From Mesorhizobium sp. 113-3-3 (GTDB lineage Bacteria; Pseudomonadota; Alphaproteobacteria; Rhizobiales; Rhizobiaceae): a DNA stretch of 64,000 bases. The stretch spans positions 3,352,501 through 3,416,500 of the forward strand of contig NZ_AP023243.1 in NCBI RefSeq assembly GCF_016756495.1. Direction: 5' to 3'. Below the pieces are notes generated by a model that was given only the letters and a program-made list of their open reading frames with translations, made no database searches and had not been told where the DNA came from. The position numbers and the translations under genes are program-made. Shown piece by piece: positions 37,834-47,793 of this stretch (its first letter is position 1; every line of letters begins with the position of its first letter).

Positions 37834-38739
37834 ATGCCAAACCCGCTTCTCGACATCCGGATCGGCACCATGGTGCGGGCCAATCTCGAAGACCCCGCTG
37901 CCTATGTCAGGCAGATCCTGCCGCTTGGTTTCGAGAGCATCCAGCCCTTCTTCTGGCAGACGCTGGGCGGCAAGGACCTTCCGCGCCTTGCCGGCGAGAT
38001 CCGCGAGGCGATCGGCGATGCCGATGTCATCGTGTCGTCCCTCGGCGTGTTCGGCAATCCGCTGGAGGGCGGCGAGGTCGATCGCGGCGTGCTTGCGGCC
38101 TGGGAGACGGTGATCGACAATGCGCATCTGTTCGGCGCTTCGATGGTCAGCGGCTTCACCGGGCGCATCCGCGGCAAGCCACTGACGGACAGCCTGCCGC
38201 GCTTCCGCGAAGTGTGGGGACCGCTGGCCAAACGCGCCGCCGACAAGGGCGTGCGCATCGCCTTCGAGAATTGCGCAATGGACGCCAATTGGGCCGCCGG
38301 CGACTGGAACATCGCGCACAATCCGGACGCCTGGGAGCTGATGTTCAACGAATTGCCTGATGACAATCTGGGTCTCGAATGGGAACCCTGCCATCAGCTC
38401 GTCTATCTGATCGACCCGATCCCGCAGATCCGCAAATGGGCGCCGCGCATCTTCCATGTCCATGGCAAGGACGCCACCGTGCGCTGGGACGTCATCCGCG
38501 AGCACGGCGTGTTCGGCCGGCTGCCCTTCGTGCAGATGCGCACGCCCGGCTTCGGCGACAGCGACTGGACGCGGGTGATCAGCGAATTGCGGCTGGCCGG
38601 CTACAAGGGCGCCATCGACATCGAGGGCTGGCACGACCCGGTCTATCGCGACGATCTCGAAATCACCGGGCAGGCGCGGGCGCTGGAATATCTCAAACAA
38701 TGCCGAGGAGGCGCCAGCTACCTGCAGAATCCGACGTGA
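37834..38739 (+). CDS. Sugar phosphate isomerase/epimerase (TIM barrel, AP_endonuc_2)
   Basis: This 301-residue TIM-barrel protein belongs to the xylose isomerase-like group. Metal ligands are likely Glu in AFENCAMDA and LEWEPCHQL, His in FHVHGKDA and Glu in DIEGWHD, in the usual order. Such proteins isomerise or epimerise keto-sugars next to Gfo/Idh/MocA dehydrogenases. A GTG at 37831 three bases earlier is also possible. The operon position, between oxidoreductase and transporter, supports a catabolic role. Confidence 0.88.
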   Translation: MPNPLLDIRIGTMVRANLEDPAAYVRQILPLGFESIQPFFWQTLGGKDLPRLAGEIREAIGDADVIVSSLGVFGNPLEGGEVDRGVLAAWETVIDNAHLFGASMVSGFTGRIRGKPLTDSLPRFREVWGPLAKRAADKGVRIAFENCAMDANWAAGDWNIAHNPDAWELMFNELPDDNLGLEWEPCHQLVYLIDPIPQIRKWAPRIFHVHGKDATVRWDVIREHGVFGRLPFVQMRTPGFGDSDWTRVISELRLAGYKGAIDIEGWHDPVYRDDLEITGQARALEYLKQCRGGASYLQNPT

Positions 38740-38832
38740 GGACCCGGCCGGCGGGAGGAGCCGGTTCGTAAGTGGCGAAGCAATCGTCAACAGCCCCTCG
38801 GCTGACGAGGGAAACAATGGGAGGACAAGTGC

Positions 38833-39840
38833 ATGAGCATCGCGATCAGAACGACACTTCTGCGCACGACCGTCGTGGCCGCCGCCACGGCGCTTTGCGC
38901 CGCCATCTCGACCTTGCCGGCACAGGCGCTCGACGCCCAGTGGTGCAAGGATGTCCATATCCGCTTCTTCGTCGGCGGCGCCGAGGGCGACGCTTTCGGC
39001 ACCATCGTCTACAATGGCGCCAAGCAGGCGGCGGCCGATCTCGGCCCCAAGGTCGACTACATCTTCTCCGGCTGGGATGTCGAAAAGATGGTGCAGCAAT
39101 TGCGCGAGGCGGTCGCGGTCAAGCCCAACGGCATCGCCATGATGGGTCATCCAGGCGAAGACGCGATCATGCCGCTGGCCGAGCAGGCGCATAAGGACGG
39201 CATCAAGATGATGTACCAGAACGTGCCGGTGCCGAAGGTGACGGCGGCGTTCGGCGGCGGCTATGTCGGCGCGCAGCAGGAACAGCAGGGCCGCGCGCTC
39301 GGCGCCGAGGCGTTCAAGCTGGCCGGGCTGAAATCCGGCGACAAGGCGATCATGATCGGCCCCTTCGACAATGAGAGCCGGGGCGCGCGCGAGCGTGGCA
39401 CGGTCGCCGCGCTGAAAGAGGCCGGCGTCGACGTCGTTCAGATCAATTCCGTAACCGAATGGGCCGCCGATCCGAACCTGGCCATCCCGGTGATCACCGC
39501 GGCATTGCTCAACAATCCCGGTGTCAAGGCGGTCGGCTATCCGGGCGGGCAGATGCTCGGCAATGTGCCGACCTACATGCAGGCGGCGGGCAAGAAGCCC
39601 GGCGATATCTTCAATTTCGGCTTCGACACCAGCCCGCAGATCGTCGAGGGCTTCAAGGGCGGCTGGGTGCAGCTGACAGCCGACCAGCAGCCATTCATGC
39701 AGGGCTATCTGCCGATCCTCAGCCTCTGCCAGCAAGTGGTGCTGGGGCTGGCGCCGATGAATGTCGACACCGGTGCCGGCTTCGTCACGCCGCAGAACTA
39801 TGAGATCGTCTCAGAGCTCGCCAAGCAGGCGCTGCGCTGA
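38833..39840 (+). CDS. Sugar ABC transporter periplasmic substrate-binding protein
   Basis: This 335-residue protein is exported by a signal peptide (LLRTTVVAAATALCAAISTL, cleavage near AQALDA). Its mature part is a ribose-type (Peripla_BP_4) fold, with VKPNGIAMMGHPGEDAIMPL, the YVGAQQEQQGRALGAEAFKL region and FNFGFDTSPQIV. It presents a sugar or polyol to the permease encoded downstream. A block of 93 bases separates it from the isomerase gene and includes GGGAGGACA near 38819. The ligand is unknown. Confidence 0.92.
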   Translation: MSIAIRTTLLRTTVVAAATALCAAISTLPAQALDAQWCKDVHIRFFVGGAEGDAFGTIVYNGAKQAAADLGPKVDYIFSGWDVEKMVQQLREAVAVKPNGIAMMGHPGEDAIMPLAEQAHKDGIKMMYQNVPVPKVTAAFGGGYVGAQQEQQGRALGAEAFKLAGLKSGDKAIMIGPFDNESRGARERGTVAALKEAGVDVVQINSVTEWAADPNLAIPVITAALLNNPGVKAVGYPGGQMLGNVPTYMQAAGKKPGDIFNFGFDTSPQIVEGFKGGWVQLTADQQPFMQGYLPILSLCQQVVLGLAPMNVDTGAGFVTPQNYEIVSELAKQALR

Positions 39841-39925
39841 CCTCCCAAGGCTGCCGGCCGGGTCAGGCCCGGCCGGCAGGACCGCCGGCAATGGGCCGGC
39901 ATGCGACAATGAAAGCGAGGATCCG

Positions 39926-40723
39926 ATGGCCGAACGCATCATCGAACTGCGCGATATCAAGAAGTCCTACGGTCAGGTCTATGCGCTGGGCGGCGTCAAT
40001 CTCAGCGTCGACCGCGGTGAGGTTGTCGGCCTGCTTGGCGACAATGGCGCCGGCAAGTCGACGCTGATCAAGATCCTGTCCGGCGTGGTCAGGCCGACCA
40101 GCGGCGACATCCTGGTACGCGACAAGCCGGTGAGCGGCTGGAGCGCGGCACGCTCGCGCGACGCCGGCATCGAGACGGTGTTCCAGGACCGGGCGCTGGC
40201 GGTGCAGCAGACCATCGTGCGCAACATCTTCATGGGCCGCGAGCTGACCGGCTTCATGGGCTGGCTGAAGGTCAACAAGGAGATCGAGGAGGCAAGCCGG
40301 CTGATGCGCGAGATCGGCTTCACCTCGAAGGTATTCACGCCGCACTCGATCGTCGGCCAGCTGTCGGGCGGCGAACGCCAGGGCGTGGCGATCGCGCGCG
40401 CCATCTACAAGCAGGCGGAACTGATCATCCTCGACGAGCCGACGACGGCGCTGTCGCTGACCGAGACCGCCAAGGTGTTCCATTTCGTGCGCCAGGTGCG
40501 GGCGAGCGGACGCTCGATCCTGTTCATCGGCCACAACATCCACCACGTCTTCGACATCGCCGACCGCTTCGTGGTGCTCGATCGCGGCAAGGTGGCGCTG
40601 ACCGCCGATCGCAGCGCGGTCAAGTCGGCGGAAGAGTTGATCAATTTCATGGAGGACGTCGCACATCCCGGCGGATTGCCCGGACTGCGCGAGGCCGGCG
40701 AAGCGGAGCAGCAAGCGCGATGA
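39926..40723 (+). CDS. Sugar ABC transporter ATP-binding protein (single domain)
   Basis: This 265-residue ATPase has Walker A GDNGAGKST, signature LSGGERQGVAIARA and Walker B LIILDEPTTALS. It is of the ribose-type importer family but has only one ABC domain, not the two fused copies of RbsA/XylG. That fits the FrcA-like half-size group. ATG at 39926 is at MAERIIELRDIKKSYG. Its stop overlaps the permease start by four bases. Confidence 0.93.
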   Translation: MAERIIELRDIKKSYGQVYALGGVNLSVDRGEVVGLLGDNGAGKSTLIKILSGVVRPTSGDILVRDKPVSGWSAARSRDAGIETVFQDRALAVQQTIVRNIFMGRELTGFMGWLKVNKEIEEASRLMREIGFTSKVFTPHSIVGQLSGGERQGVAIARAIYKQAELIILDEPTTALSLTETAKVFHFVRQVRASGRSILFIGHNIHHVFDIADRFVVLDRGKVALTADRSAVKSAEELINFMEDVAHPGGLPGLREAGEAEQQAR

Positions 40724-41766
40724 GCAAGACCATGGAACCCGATCTCGAAAGCCCTCTGCACGCTCATGCCGGGTCCACCCGCCAGGAGTGGAAACATCCG
40801 TCCGATCACTGGCTGCGCGGCTTTGTCCTCGACAACCGCGCCTCGCTCGGCACGCTCGCCGTGTTCATCGTCATGATGGCGGTGTTCATGGTTGCCAACC
40901 CGACCGTGTTCACCACCTGGTATCTCTACAGTTCCGTGCTGACGACGCTGCCCGTGGCGCTGTTCGTGGTGGTGCCGCTGGTCTTCGTCGTCACCTGCGG
41001 CGAGATCGACCTGTCGTTTCCGGCGACGATGGGCTTCGCCTCCTGGGTCTTCGCCCTGGTGGTGCAGGCCGGCTACGATCCGTTCCTCGGCATTGCCGCC
41101 GCACTCGTCACCGGCATGCTGCTCGGCTTCCTCGTGGGGTCGCTGGTCGTCTATGGCGGGCTGTCGTCGCTGATCGCCACGCTCGGCATGAATTTCCTGC
41201 TGCGCGGCCTGATCCAGATCGTCAACGAAGGCAAGTCGATGGCGCTGACGAGCCTCAGCGGCAGCTGGGCCTACAAGATCTTCTCCAGCCAGATCCAAGG
41301 CATTCCGGTGCAGATCTTCTGGGCCATCGCCTTCGTCGTGCTGTCGGCGATGCTCTATAACAGGCATCGTTTCGGCGCACAGGTGAGGGTGGTCGGCGAC
41401 AATCCCGACAGCGCCCAGCAGATGGGCATCGACGTCAAGCGCGTGCGGGTGAAAGTGTTCGTCTTCGTCGGCATAGGGGCTGCGATCGCCGGCACCTTCT
41501 CGGTGATGATCAACTTCACCTGGTGGCCGACGGCGGGCGACGGTTATCTCCTGCCGGTGCTGGCCTCGGTGTTCGTCGGCGGCACGCCGACCTGGGGCGG
41601 CATCGGCACGGTCGTTGGCGGCGCCATCGGCGCGGTCACCGTGTCGTTCATCCAGACCGGCGTGGTGGCGGCAGGCCTGAGCGGCTTCTACGTGCAGTTC
41701 TTCAACGGCCTGATCATCATCCTGTCGCTGCTGGGGCACAAGTGGAACCAGGCACGGTATCGGTGA
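40720..41766 (+). CDS. Sugar ABC transporter permease (ribose/fructose type)
   Basis: This 348-residue inner-membrane protein has about ten membrane segments of the BPD_transp_2 family. A hydrophilic N-terminus of some 40 residues precedes the first helix. Hallmarks are VTCGEIDLSFPATMGFASWV, and the cytoplasmic GDNPDSAQQMGIDVKRVRVK loop that touches the ATPase. The start overlaps the ATPase stop (ATGA). It is the last gene of the operon, which thus encodes one permease, as in FrcBCA-type systems. Confidence 0.93.
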   Translation: MSKTMEPDLESPLHAHAGSTRQEWKHPSDHWLRGFVLDNRASLGTLAVFIVMMAVFMVANPTVFTTWYLYSSVLTTLPVALFVVVPLVFVVTCGEIDLSFPATMGFASWVFALVVQAGYDPFLGIAAALVTGMLLGFLVGSLVVYGGLSSLIATLGMNFLLRGLIQIVNEGKSMALTSLSGSWAYKIFSSQIQGIPVQIFWAIAFVVLSAMLYNRHRFGAQVRVVGDNPDSAQQMGIDVKRVRVKVFVFVGIGAAIAGTFSVMINFTWWPTAGDGYLLPVLASVFVGGTPTWGGIGTVVGGAIGAVTVSFIQTGVVAAGLSGFYVQFFNGLIIILSLLGHKWNQARYR

Positions 41767-41820
41767 GGGAGGCACTGCCGTTGCCGGAACTGCGCTGAGA
41801 GCTGCTCGGAACCGGGCAGC

Positions 41821-44358
41821 TCACACCGCCGCGACAAACCCGTCCAGCACGCGTTTCTGGCCGGCCTTGTCGAAGTCGATGGTCAGCTTGTTGCCTTCGA
41901 TGGCCGAAATGTTGCCATTGCCGAATTTCTGGTGAAAGACGCGGTCGCCGACGCTGAAGGGCGACGGCTTGTCGGCGACGGATTTGGCGACCAGCTCGCC
42001 GTCGATGGTGCGGCCCTTTACGCTCGTGCGGCCGGCGCCGTAGCCGCTGTCGGTCTCGCCATAGCCGATGCGCTCGACCTGATGGCCGGAGCGCGTGCCC
42101 CAGTTGCGGTCGGTGGCTTCGGTGCGGTTGGCCTGCGCACGCTGCCAGCCGGGCGTCGAATAGGTGTTGGAGAAGGCGCCGGATTTTTCGGTGTTGGCGC
42201 CGACACTGTCGAAACGCGAGGCGCCGTACGGATTCTGCCGGCCGCCACGGCCCGACGCGAAGGAGCCGCCGCCGTACGAATTGCCGTAGCCGCCGTAGCT
42301 GTTGCCACTTTCGGCAATCTCGACATGGGATTCCGGCAGTTCCTCGAGGAAGCGCGACGGGATGGTCGATTGCCAGAGCCCATGGATGAGGCGGTTGGAG
42401 ACGAACCAGAGATGCAGGTTCTTCTTGGCCCGCGTCAGGCCGACATAGGCGAGCCGGCGTTCTTCCTCCAGGCCGGAGCGGCCGCCTTCATCAAGCGCGC
42501 GCTGGTGCGGAAACAGGCCTTCCTCCCAGCCGGGTAGGAAGACCGTCTCGAATTCGAGACCTTTCGCCGAATGCAACGTCATGATCGAGACGGCGTCCTG
42601 CCCGGCATTCTGCTCGGCATCCATGACCAGCGCCACATGTTCGAGGAAGGAGCGCAGCGACTCGTACTCCTCCATCGAGCGGATCAGTTCCTTGAGGTTT
42701 TCCAGCCGGCCCGGCGCCTCGGCCGAACGGTCGTTCTTCCACATGTCGGTGTAGCCGCTCTCCTCGAGAATGGTCTCGGCGAGCTCGGTATGCGGCTTGG
42801 TTTCCAGCGCCTTCTGCCAGCGCTCGAAATTGGCGGCGACTTCGCGCAGTGCTGCGCGCGGCTTCGGCTTCAATTCGTCGCTTTCGGCGAGATTGCCGGC
42901 GGCCTCCAGCATCGGGATGCGCAGCGCGCGCGCCGTGTCGTGGATCTGGCGGATGGTGGCTTCGCCGAGCCCGCGCTTCGGCACATTGACGATGCGCTCG
43001 AAGGCGAGGTCATCTCCGCTGTTGGCGACGACGCGGAAGAAGGCCAGCGCGTCGCGGATTTCCATGCGCTCGTAGAAGCGCGGGCCGCCGATGACGCGGT
43101 AGTTGAGGCCGAGCGTGATGAAGCGGTCCTCGAAGGCGCGCATCTGGAAGGACGCGCGGACAAGAATCGCCATGTCGTTCAAATTATGCTTTTGCCGCTG
43201 ATAGGCCTCGATGGTCTCGCCGATGGCGCGGGCTTCCTCCTCGGAATCCCAGGCGGCGTGGACATTGACCTTGCCGTCCTCGGGGTCGTTGCGGTCGGTG
43301 AACAGCGTCTTGCCGAAGCGGCCCTCATTGTGGGCGATGAGGTGGGAGGCAGCGCCAAGGATGTGCGCGGTCGAGCGGTAGTTGCGCTCCAGCCGGATGA
43401 TGGTGGCGCCGGGAAAATCCTTGTCGAAGCGCAGGATGTTGTCGACCTCGGCGCCGCGCCAGCCATAGATGGACTGGTCGTCGTCGCCGACGCAGCAAAT
43501 GTTGACGGTGGTGCGACCTTCAGCCCGTTGCGCCAGCAGGCGCAGCCACATGTACTGCGCCGTGTTGGTGTCCTGGTATTCGTCGACGAGGATGTATTTG
43601 AAGCGCCGGTGATAGTCCTTCAGCACATCCGGATTGGCGCGGAAGATGCGGATCGGGTGGCAGAGCAGGTCGCCGAAATCGCAGGCGTTCAGCGTCTGCA
43701 GTCGCTCCTGATAGGCCTTGTAGAGCTCTCGACCCTTGCCGTTGGCGAAGCTGCGCGCGTCACCCTCGGCGATATCGGACGGACCTTGGCCTTTGTTCTT
43801 CCAGCCGTCGATCATCTGGGCGAACTGCTTGGCCGGCCAGCGCTTGTCGTCGAGCCCTTCGGCCTGGATCAATTGCTTGATCAGCCGCACGACATCGTCG
43901 GTGTCGAGGATGGTGAAGTCGGAACGCAAGCCGGCAAGCTCGGCATGACGGCGTAGAAGCTTCACGCCGATCGAGTGGAAGGTGCCGAGCCAGGGCATGC
44001 CCTCGACATTGCCTTCACCGATCAGGATGCCGATGCGCTGCTTCATCTCGCGCGCGGCCTTGTTGGTGAAGGTGACGGCGAGGATCTGCGAGGGAAAGGC
44101 CCTGCCGGTGGCAAGGATGTGGGCGATGCGGGTGGTCAAGACGCGGGTCTTGCCGGTGCCGGCGCCGGCCAGCACCAGAACCGGGCCTTCGGTGGTCTCG
44201 ACCGCCAGCCTTTGCTCGGGATTGAGGCCCTTCAGATAATCGGGCGCACTGTTCTGGCCGCCGCGGGCAGCCATGGCGCGCGCGGCAATGCCCGACGGGG
44301 CGGTGGGCCGCGCATTGGGTTCGTCGAAGAAGGGCATGTCTTCCGAAAAGCCGGACAT
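41821..44358 (-). CDS. uvrD: UvrD/PcrA-type DNA helicase
   Basis: This 845-residue superfamily 1 3'-5' helicase works in nucleotide excision and mismatch repair. Motif I AGAGTGKTRVL, motif II VDEYQDTN, motif III VGDDDQSIYGWRGAE, motif IV RLERNYRS and motif VI YVGLTRAKKNLHLWF are all intact. An unusual Gly/Tyr/Asn-rich linker (NSYGGYGNSYGGGSFASG) lies at about residues 680-700. A Tudor-like C-terminus, VFHQKFGNGNISAIEG, provides RNA polymerase contact in PcrA/UvrD. The gene stands alone. The naming follows similarity and not direct proof. Confidence 0.93.
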   Translation of the reverse strand: MSGFSEDMPFFDEPNARPTAPSGIAARAMAARGGQNSAPDYLKGLNPEQRLAVETTEGPVLVLAGAGTGKTRVLTTRIAHILATGRAFPSQILAVTFTNKAAREMKQRIGILIGEGNVEGMPWLGTFHSIGVKLLRRHAELAGLRSDFTILDTDDVVRLIKQLIQAEGLDDKRWPAKQFAQMIDGWKNKGQGPSDIAEGDARSFANGKGRELYKAYQERLQTLNACDFGDLLCHPIRIFRANPDVLKDYHRRFKYILVDEYQDTNTAQYMWLRLLAQRAEGRTTVNICCVGDDDQSIYGWRGAEVDNILRFDKDFPGATIIRLERNYRSTAHILGAASHLIAHNEGRFGKTLFTDRNDPEDGKVNVHAAWDSEEEARAIGETIEAYQRQKHNLNDMAILVRASFQMRAFEDRFITLGLNYRVIGGPRFYERMEIRDALAFFRVVANSGDDLAFERIVNVPKRGLGEATIRQIHDTARALRIPMLEAAGNLAESDELKPKPRAALREVAANFERWQKALETKPHTELAETILEESGYTDMWKNDRSAEAPGRLENLKELIRSMEEYESLRSFLEHVALVMDAEQNAGQDAVSIMTLHSAKGLEFETVFLPGWEEGLFPHQRALDEGGRSGLEEERRLAYVGLTRAKKNLHLWFVSNRLIHGLWQSTIPSRFLEELPESHVEIAESGNSYGGYGNSYGGGSFASGRGGRQNPYGASRFDSVGANTEKSGAFSNTYSTPGWQRAQANRTEATDRNWGTRSGHQVERIGYGETDSGYGAGRTSVKGRTIDGELVAKSVADKPSPFSVGDRVFHQKFGNGNISAIEGNKLTIDFDKAGQKRVLDGFVAAV

Positions 44359-44441
44359 CTTCCCCCGAATGTAGTGATTCGGCAGGGAAAGACCAGAACT
44401 GTCTACGTTTTGTTCTGGGTAAAAGTGCCTGCTATCGCGGT

Positions 44442-45278
44442 TCAGGCCTTGCGGTAGCCGAGGGCGACGAAGAATCGATGGCCGAAGGAGCGCGCCTCAT
44501 CCGTCATCACCGCGCCCAGGGCGTCCTGCATCTGGTCGTAGTAGCGGCCGCCGGCGGGTGAGGCCAGGAAGGCGGCATAGAGCTTCAGGTCGGCCATGGA
44601 CATATCCCGGTAGACATAGGCGGCCGATTCCATGGCATCGCTGTCGATGTCGCGGCGAAGCCCTTCGGTTTGCTTGCGCAGCAGGGCCATGACCTGGTCG
44701 TCGGGCAGGGGCTTTCCGGCCGCGCCAAGCATTTCGGAAAGCATCGCATAGCCCATGTTCAAGGCGACGGCTTCGCCGGTGTCGACGGCGCTGATATCGT
44801 CCATCATCTTCCTGTACAATGCGAGCCTGTCCGGATCCCTGGACGGAAGCTCGCCGAGGATTTTGGCGCCCTCGATCTTCTTGGCCTCCCTTGCCGCTGG
44901 CGTGGACGCCTGGATCTCCAGCGCGGTGACCTGCTTGCCCAAAGGCGACGCGTAGAACGCGGCCAGGTCGGACAGGTCCTTCGCGCTGAGCTTGTCCGCC
45001 ATCCGGGCCTCGATGGCCGCTTCCATCTTCTCCGGGTCAAAGGCGCCTTCCATGGCGTCGGCAAGCGCGTCCTGGACCTTTTGCGGCGGCGTTCCCGGTG
45101 CCGATTTCACGGCCGCGGTGAAGCCCGGGCCGATGCCCATCAGCATCTCGTGAAAGCCGTTCGCCTTGTTGATCTCGCTGATTGTCTGCGCCGGCGCAGC
45201 TACCGTGCCGGCAACGAGCGGGACGAGGCAGTAGAGCACAAGCGCTATGCGCGTCAGCGGCGAAACGAATGACGGCAT
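44442..45278 (-). CDS. Exported DUF2059-type protein
   Basis: This 278-residue protein has a signal peptide (LTRIALVLYCLVPLVAGTVA). It contains two copies of the DUF2059 helical pattern. The first is LSAKDLSDLAAFYASPLGKQ and the second MSMADLKLYAAFLASPAGGR. This duplicated arrangement is common in rhizobia. The start is ATG at 45278 (MPSFVSPL). It is divergent from the glucose dehydrogenase, with 194 bases between the starts. Its role is unknown, probably periplasmic. Confidence 0.8.
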   Translation of the reverse strand: MPSFVSPLTRIALVLYCLVPLVAGTVAAPAQTISEINKANGFHEMLMGIGPGFTAAVKSAPGTPPQKVQDALADAMEGAFDPEKMEAAIEARMADKLSAKDLSDLAAFYASPLGKQVTALEIQASTPAAREAKKIEGAKILGELPSRDPDRLALYRKMMDDISAVDTGEAVALNMGYAMLSEMLGAAGKPLPDDQVMALLRKQTEGLRRDIDSDAMESAAYVYRDMSMADLKLYAAFLASPAGGRYYDQMQDALGAVMTDEARSFGHRFFVALGYRKA

Positions 45279-45472
45279 TTTGCTTGCTCCACGACAAAGA
45301 TGATCCATGGAGACTGCGGGAAAACCCTGATGCAGGCAAGATGGTTTGCCACCTTGGCGTGTGGGCCGGCTTGACAGGCGAGGCAGGCGGGAGAAAGCTG
45401 CGCGCAGGGCAGGAACGGTGTACCGGATCGCCCATGGGCGCGCGAGCGCGCAACAGTCGAAGGAGTATCATC

Positions 45473-47788
45473 TTGGCTGTCACCATCACCTCCCTCATCC
45501 TCTTTCTCCTCGGTCTGGCGCTTGGCGCGGGCGGCATCTGGTTGGCCTCGCTGGGGGGCAGCTGGTACTACATCGTCGTCGGTCTGGCCTTCCTGATCGC
45601 GGCCTGGCTACTTTACCGGCGCCGTTCCACCGCGCTCTGGCTCTATGCGGCGATCGTGCTCGGCACGCTGGCCTGGGCGGTCTGGGAAATAGGCTTCGAC
45701 TGGTGGGAGCTCGGCCCGCGCGGCGGCATCATCGTGCTGGTGGCGCTTTGGCTGCTGACACCGTGGGCAAGGCGGGGCCTTGTCGGGCCTGACGGCCGCG
45801 CTCCGCTGATCCTGGCGGTGCTGGCATCGCTGGCGGTGGCCGGCTATTCGATGACCACGGACCCGAAGGACATTGCGGGCGCGCTCGACACCGACAAGGT
45901 GATCCCCAACGCCAATCTCGGCAATGATGTGCCGGCCGGCGAGTGGCACTATTACGGCCGCACGCAGTTCGGCCAGCGCTATTCGCCGCTCGACCAGATC
46001 ACGCCGGATAATGTCGCCAATCTGCAGCCGGCCTGGACCTACCGCACCGGCGATGTGAAAGGGCCCGATGACGTCGGCGAGACCACATACCAGGTGACGC
46101 CGCTCAAGATCGGCGACACGCTCTACATCTGCACGCCGCACAATTTCGCCATCGCGGTGGACGCTGCGACCGGCAAGGAAAAATGGCGCTACGATCCCAA
46201 GGTCAAGCTTGACAAGGACCGCCAGCACCAGACCTGCCGCGGCGTGTCCTATTATGCCGATGCGGCCGGCGCCGCCGGCCAGCCTTGCGCGACCCGCGTC
46301 TACCTGCCGACCTCGGATGCGCGGCTGATCGCGCTCGATGCTGCCAGCGGGCAGGTCTGTCCCGCCTTTGCCGAGGGCGGCACGCTCAACCTGTTGACCG
46401 GCATGCCCTATCCGAAGTCGGGCTATTACTACTCGACCTCGGCGCCGCTGATCGCGGGCGGCAAGATCATCGTCGGCGGCGCGGTCAACGACAATTATTC
46501 GACGCAGGAGCCTTCCGGCGTCATCCGCGCCTATGATGCGAGCACCGGTAAGCTGGTCTGGAACTGGGATTCCGGCAATCCGGACCAGACGACGCCGCTG
46601 CCGGCCGGCCAGACCTACACCGCCAACTCGCCCAACATGTGGTCGACGCCGAGCGCCGACGAGAAGCTCGGCCTGCTCTATGTGCCGCTCGGCAACCAGA
46701 CGCCGGACCAGCTCGGCGCCGGGCGCAGCGCCAATGTCGAGAAATTCTCCTCCTCGATCACCGCGCTCGACCTCAACACCGGGCAGTTGAAATGGGTGCG
46801 GCAGACCGTGCACCACGATCTCTGGGACATGGACGTGCCGGCGCAGCCGAGCCTGATCGACATCACCAAGGCCGACGGTTCCGTCGTGCCCGCGCTGGTC
46901 GGGCCGACCAAGCAGGGCGACCTCTATGTGCTCGACCGGCGCACCGGCGAACCGGTGATCGCGGTCAAGGAAGTGCCGGCGCCCGGCGGCGCCATCGAGG
47001 GGGACCATACGTCGCCGACGCAGCCGGTCTCCGATCTCACCTTCATGCCGAAGCCGCTGACCGGCGCCGACATGTGGGGCATTACCATGTTCGACCAGTT
47101 GGCCTGCCGGATCGAATTCCAGGGCTTGCGCTACGAAGGCCGCTATACGCCGCCTTCCGTACAGGGCTCGCTGGTCTATCCCGGCAATTTCGGCACCTTC
47201 AACTGGGGCGGCGTCGCTGTCGATCCGGTTCGGCAGGTGATGTTCGGCATGCCGACCTATCTGGCGTTCAAGTCGCAGCTCATTCCTCGCGACCAGGTGC
47301 CACCGCCGGATGAAGGACGCGGCAGCGAACAAGGGCTGAACCGCAATGAGGGCGCGCCCTATGCGGTGGTGATGGGACCGTTCCTGTCGCCGCTCGGCAT
47401 CCCTTGCCAAGCGCCGCCCTGGGGTTATGTCGCGGGCGTCGATCTGAGGACCGGCGCGATCGCCTACAAGCACCGCAACGGCACCGTCTACGACATGACG
47501 CCACTACCGCTGCCGCTGAAGGTCGGGGTGCCCGGCATTGGCGGGCCGATGATCACCGCCGGCGGCGTCGCCTTCCTCGGGGCCGCGGTCGACGATTACC
47601 TGCGCGCCTATGACCTGACGTCAGGCAAGCAGCTCTGGCGGGCCCGATTGCCCGCCGGTGGGCAGTCGACGCCGATGACCTATACGGTCGCCGACGGGCG
47701 CCAGTTCGTGGTCATCGTCGCCGGCGGCCACGGCTCGGTCGGCACCAAGCCGGGCGATTATGTGATGGCGTATGCGCTGCCGAAGTAA
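45473..47788 (+). CDS. gcd: Membrane-bound PQQ-dependent glucose dehydrogenase
   Basis: This 771-residue quinoprotein oxidises aldoses to lactones in the periplasm and feeds electrons to ubiquinone. Five N-terminal membrane segments cover about 130 residues. An eight-blade propeller follows with WHYYGRTQFGQRYSPLDQIT, AWTYRTGD, a PQQ-related WDMDVPAQPSL and GTFNWGGVAVDP. The glucose/quinate/shikimate group includes this protein. The start is TTG at 45473, seven bases after AAGGAG. An in-frame ATG at 45434 lacks a good site but cannot be excluded. No PQQ synthesis genes are in this window. Confidence 0.93.
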   Translation: MAVTITSLILFLLGLALGAGGIWLASLGGSWYYIVVGLAFLIAAWLLYRRRSTALWLYAAIVLGTLAWAVWEIGFDWWELGPRGGIIVLVALWLLTPWARRGLVGPDGRAPLILAVLASLAVAGYSMTTDPKDIAGALDTDKVIPNANLGNDVPAGEWHYYGRTQFGQRYSPLDQITPDNVANLQPAWTYRTGDVKGPDDVGETTYQVTPLKIGDTLYICTPHNFAIAVDAATGKEKWRYDPKVKLDKDRQHQTCRGVSYYADAAGAAGQPCATRVYLPTSDARLIALDAASGQVCPAFAEGGTLNLLTGMPYPKSGYYYSTSAPLIAGGKIIVGGAVNDNYSTQEPSGVIRAYDASTGKLVWNWDSGNPDQTTPLPAGQTYTANSPNMWSTPSADEKLGLLYVPLGNQTPDQLGAGRSANVEKFSSSITALDLNTGQLKWVRQTVHHDLWDMDVPAQPSLIDITKADGSVVPALVGPTKQGDLYVLDRRTGEPVIAVKEVPAPGGAIEGDHTSPTQPVSDLTFMPKPLTGADMWGITMFDQLACRIEFQGLRYEGRYTPPSVQGSLVYPGNFGTFNWGGVAVDPVRQVMFGMPTYLAFKSQLIPRDQVPPPDEGRGSEQGLNRNEGAPYAVVMGPFLSPLGIPCQAPPWGYVAGVDLRTGAIAYKHRNGTVYDMTPLPLPLKVGVPGIGGPMITAGGVAFLGAAVDDYLRAYDLTSGKQLWRARLPAGGQSTPMTYTVADGRQFVVIVAGGHGSVGTKPGDYVMAYALPK

Positions 47789-47793
47789 GGGCG

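Noticed and set aside
45434..45472. ATG start at 45434 for the glucose dehydrogenase
   Set aside because: No ribosome site precedes it, whereas AAGGAG stands seven bases before TTG 45473. It remains a possible alternative.
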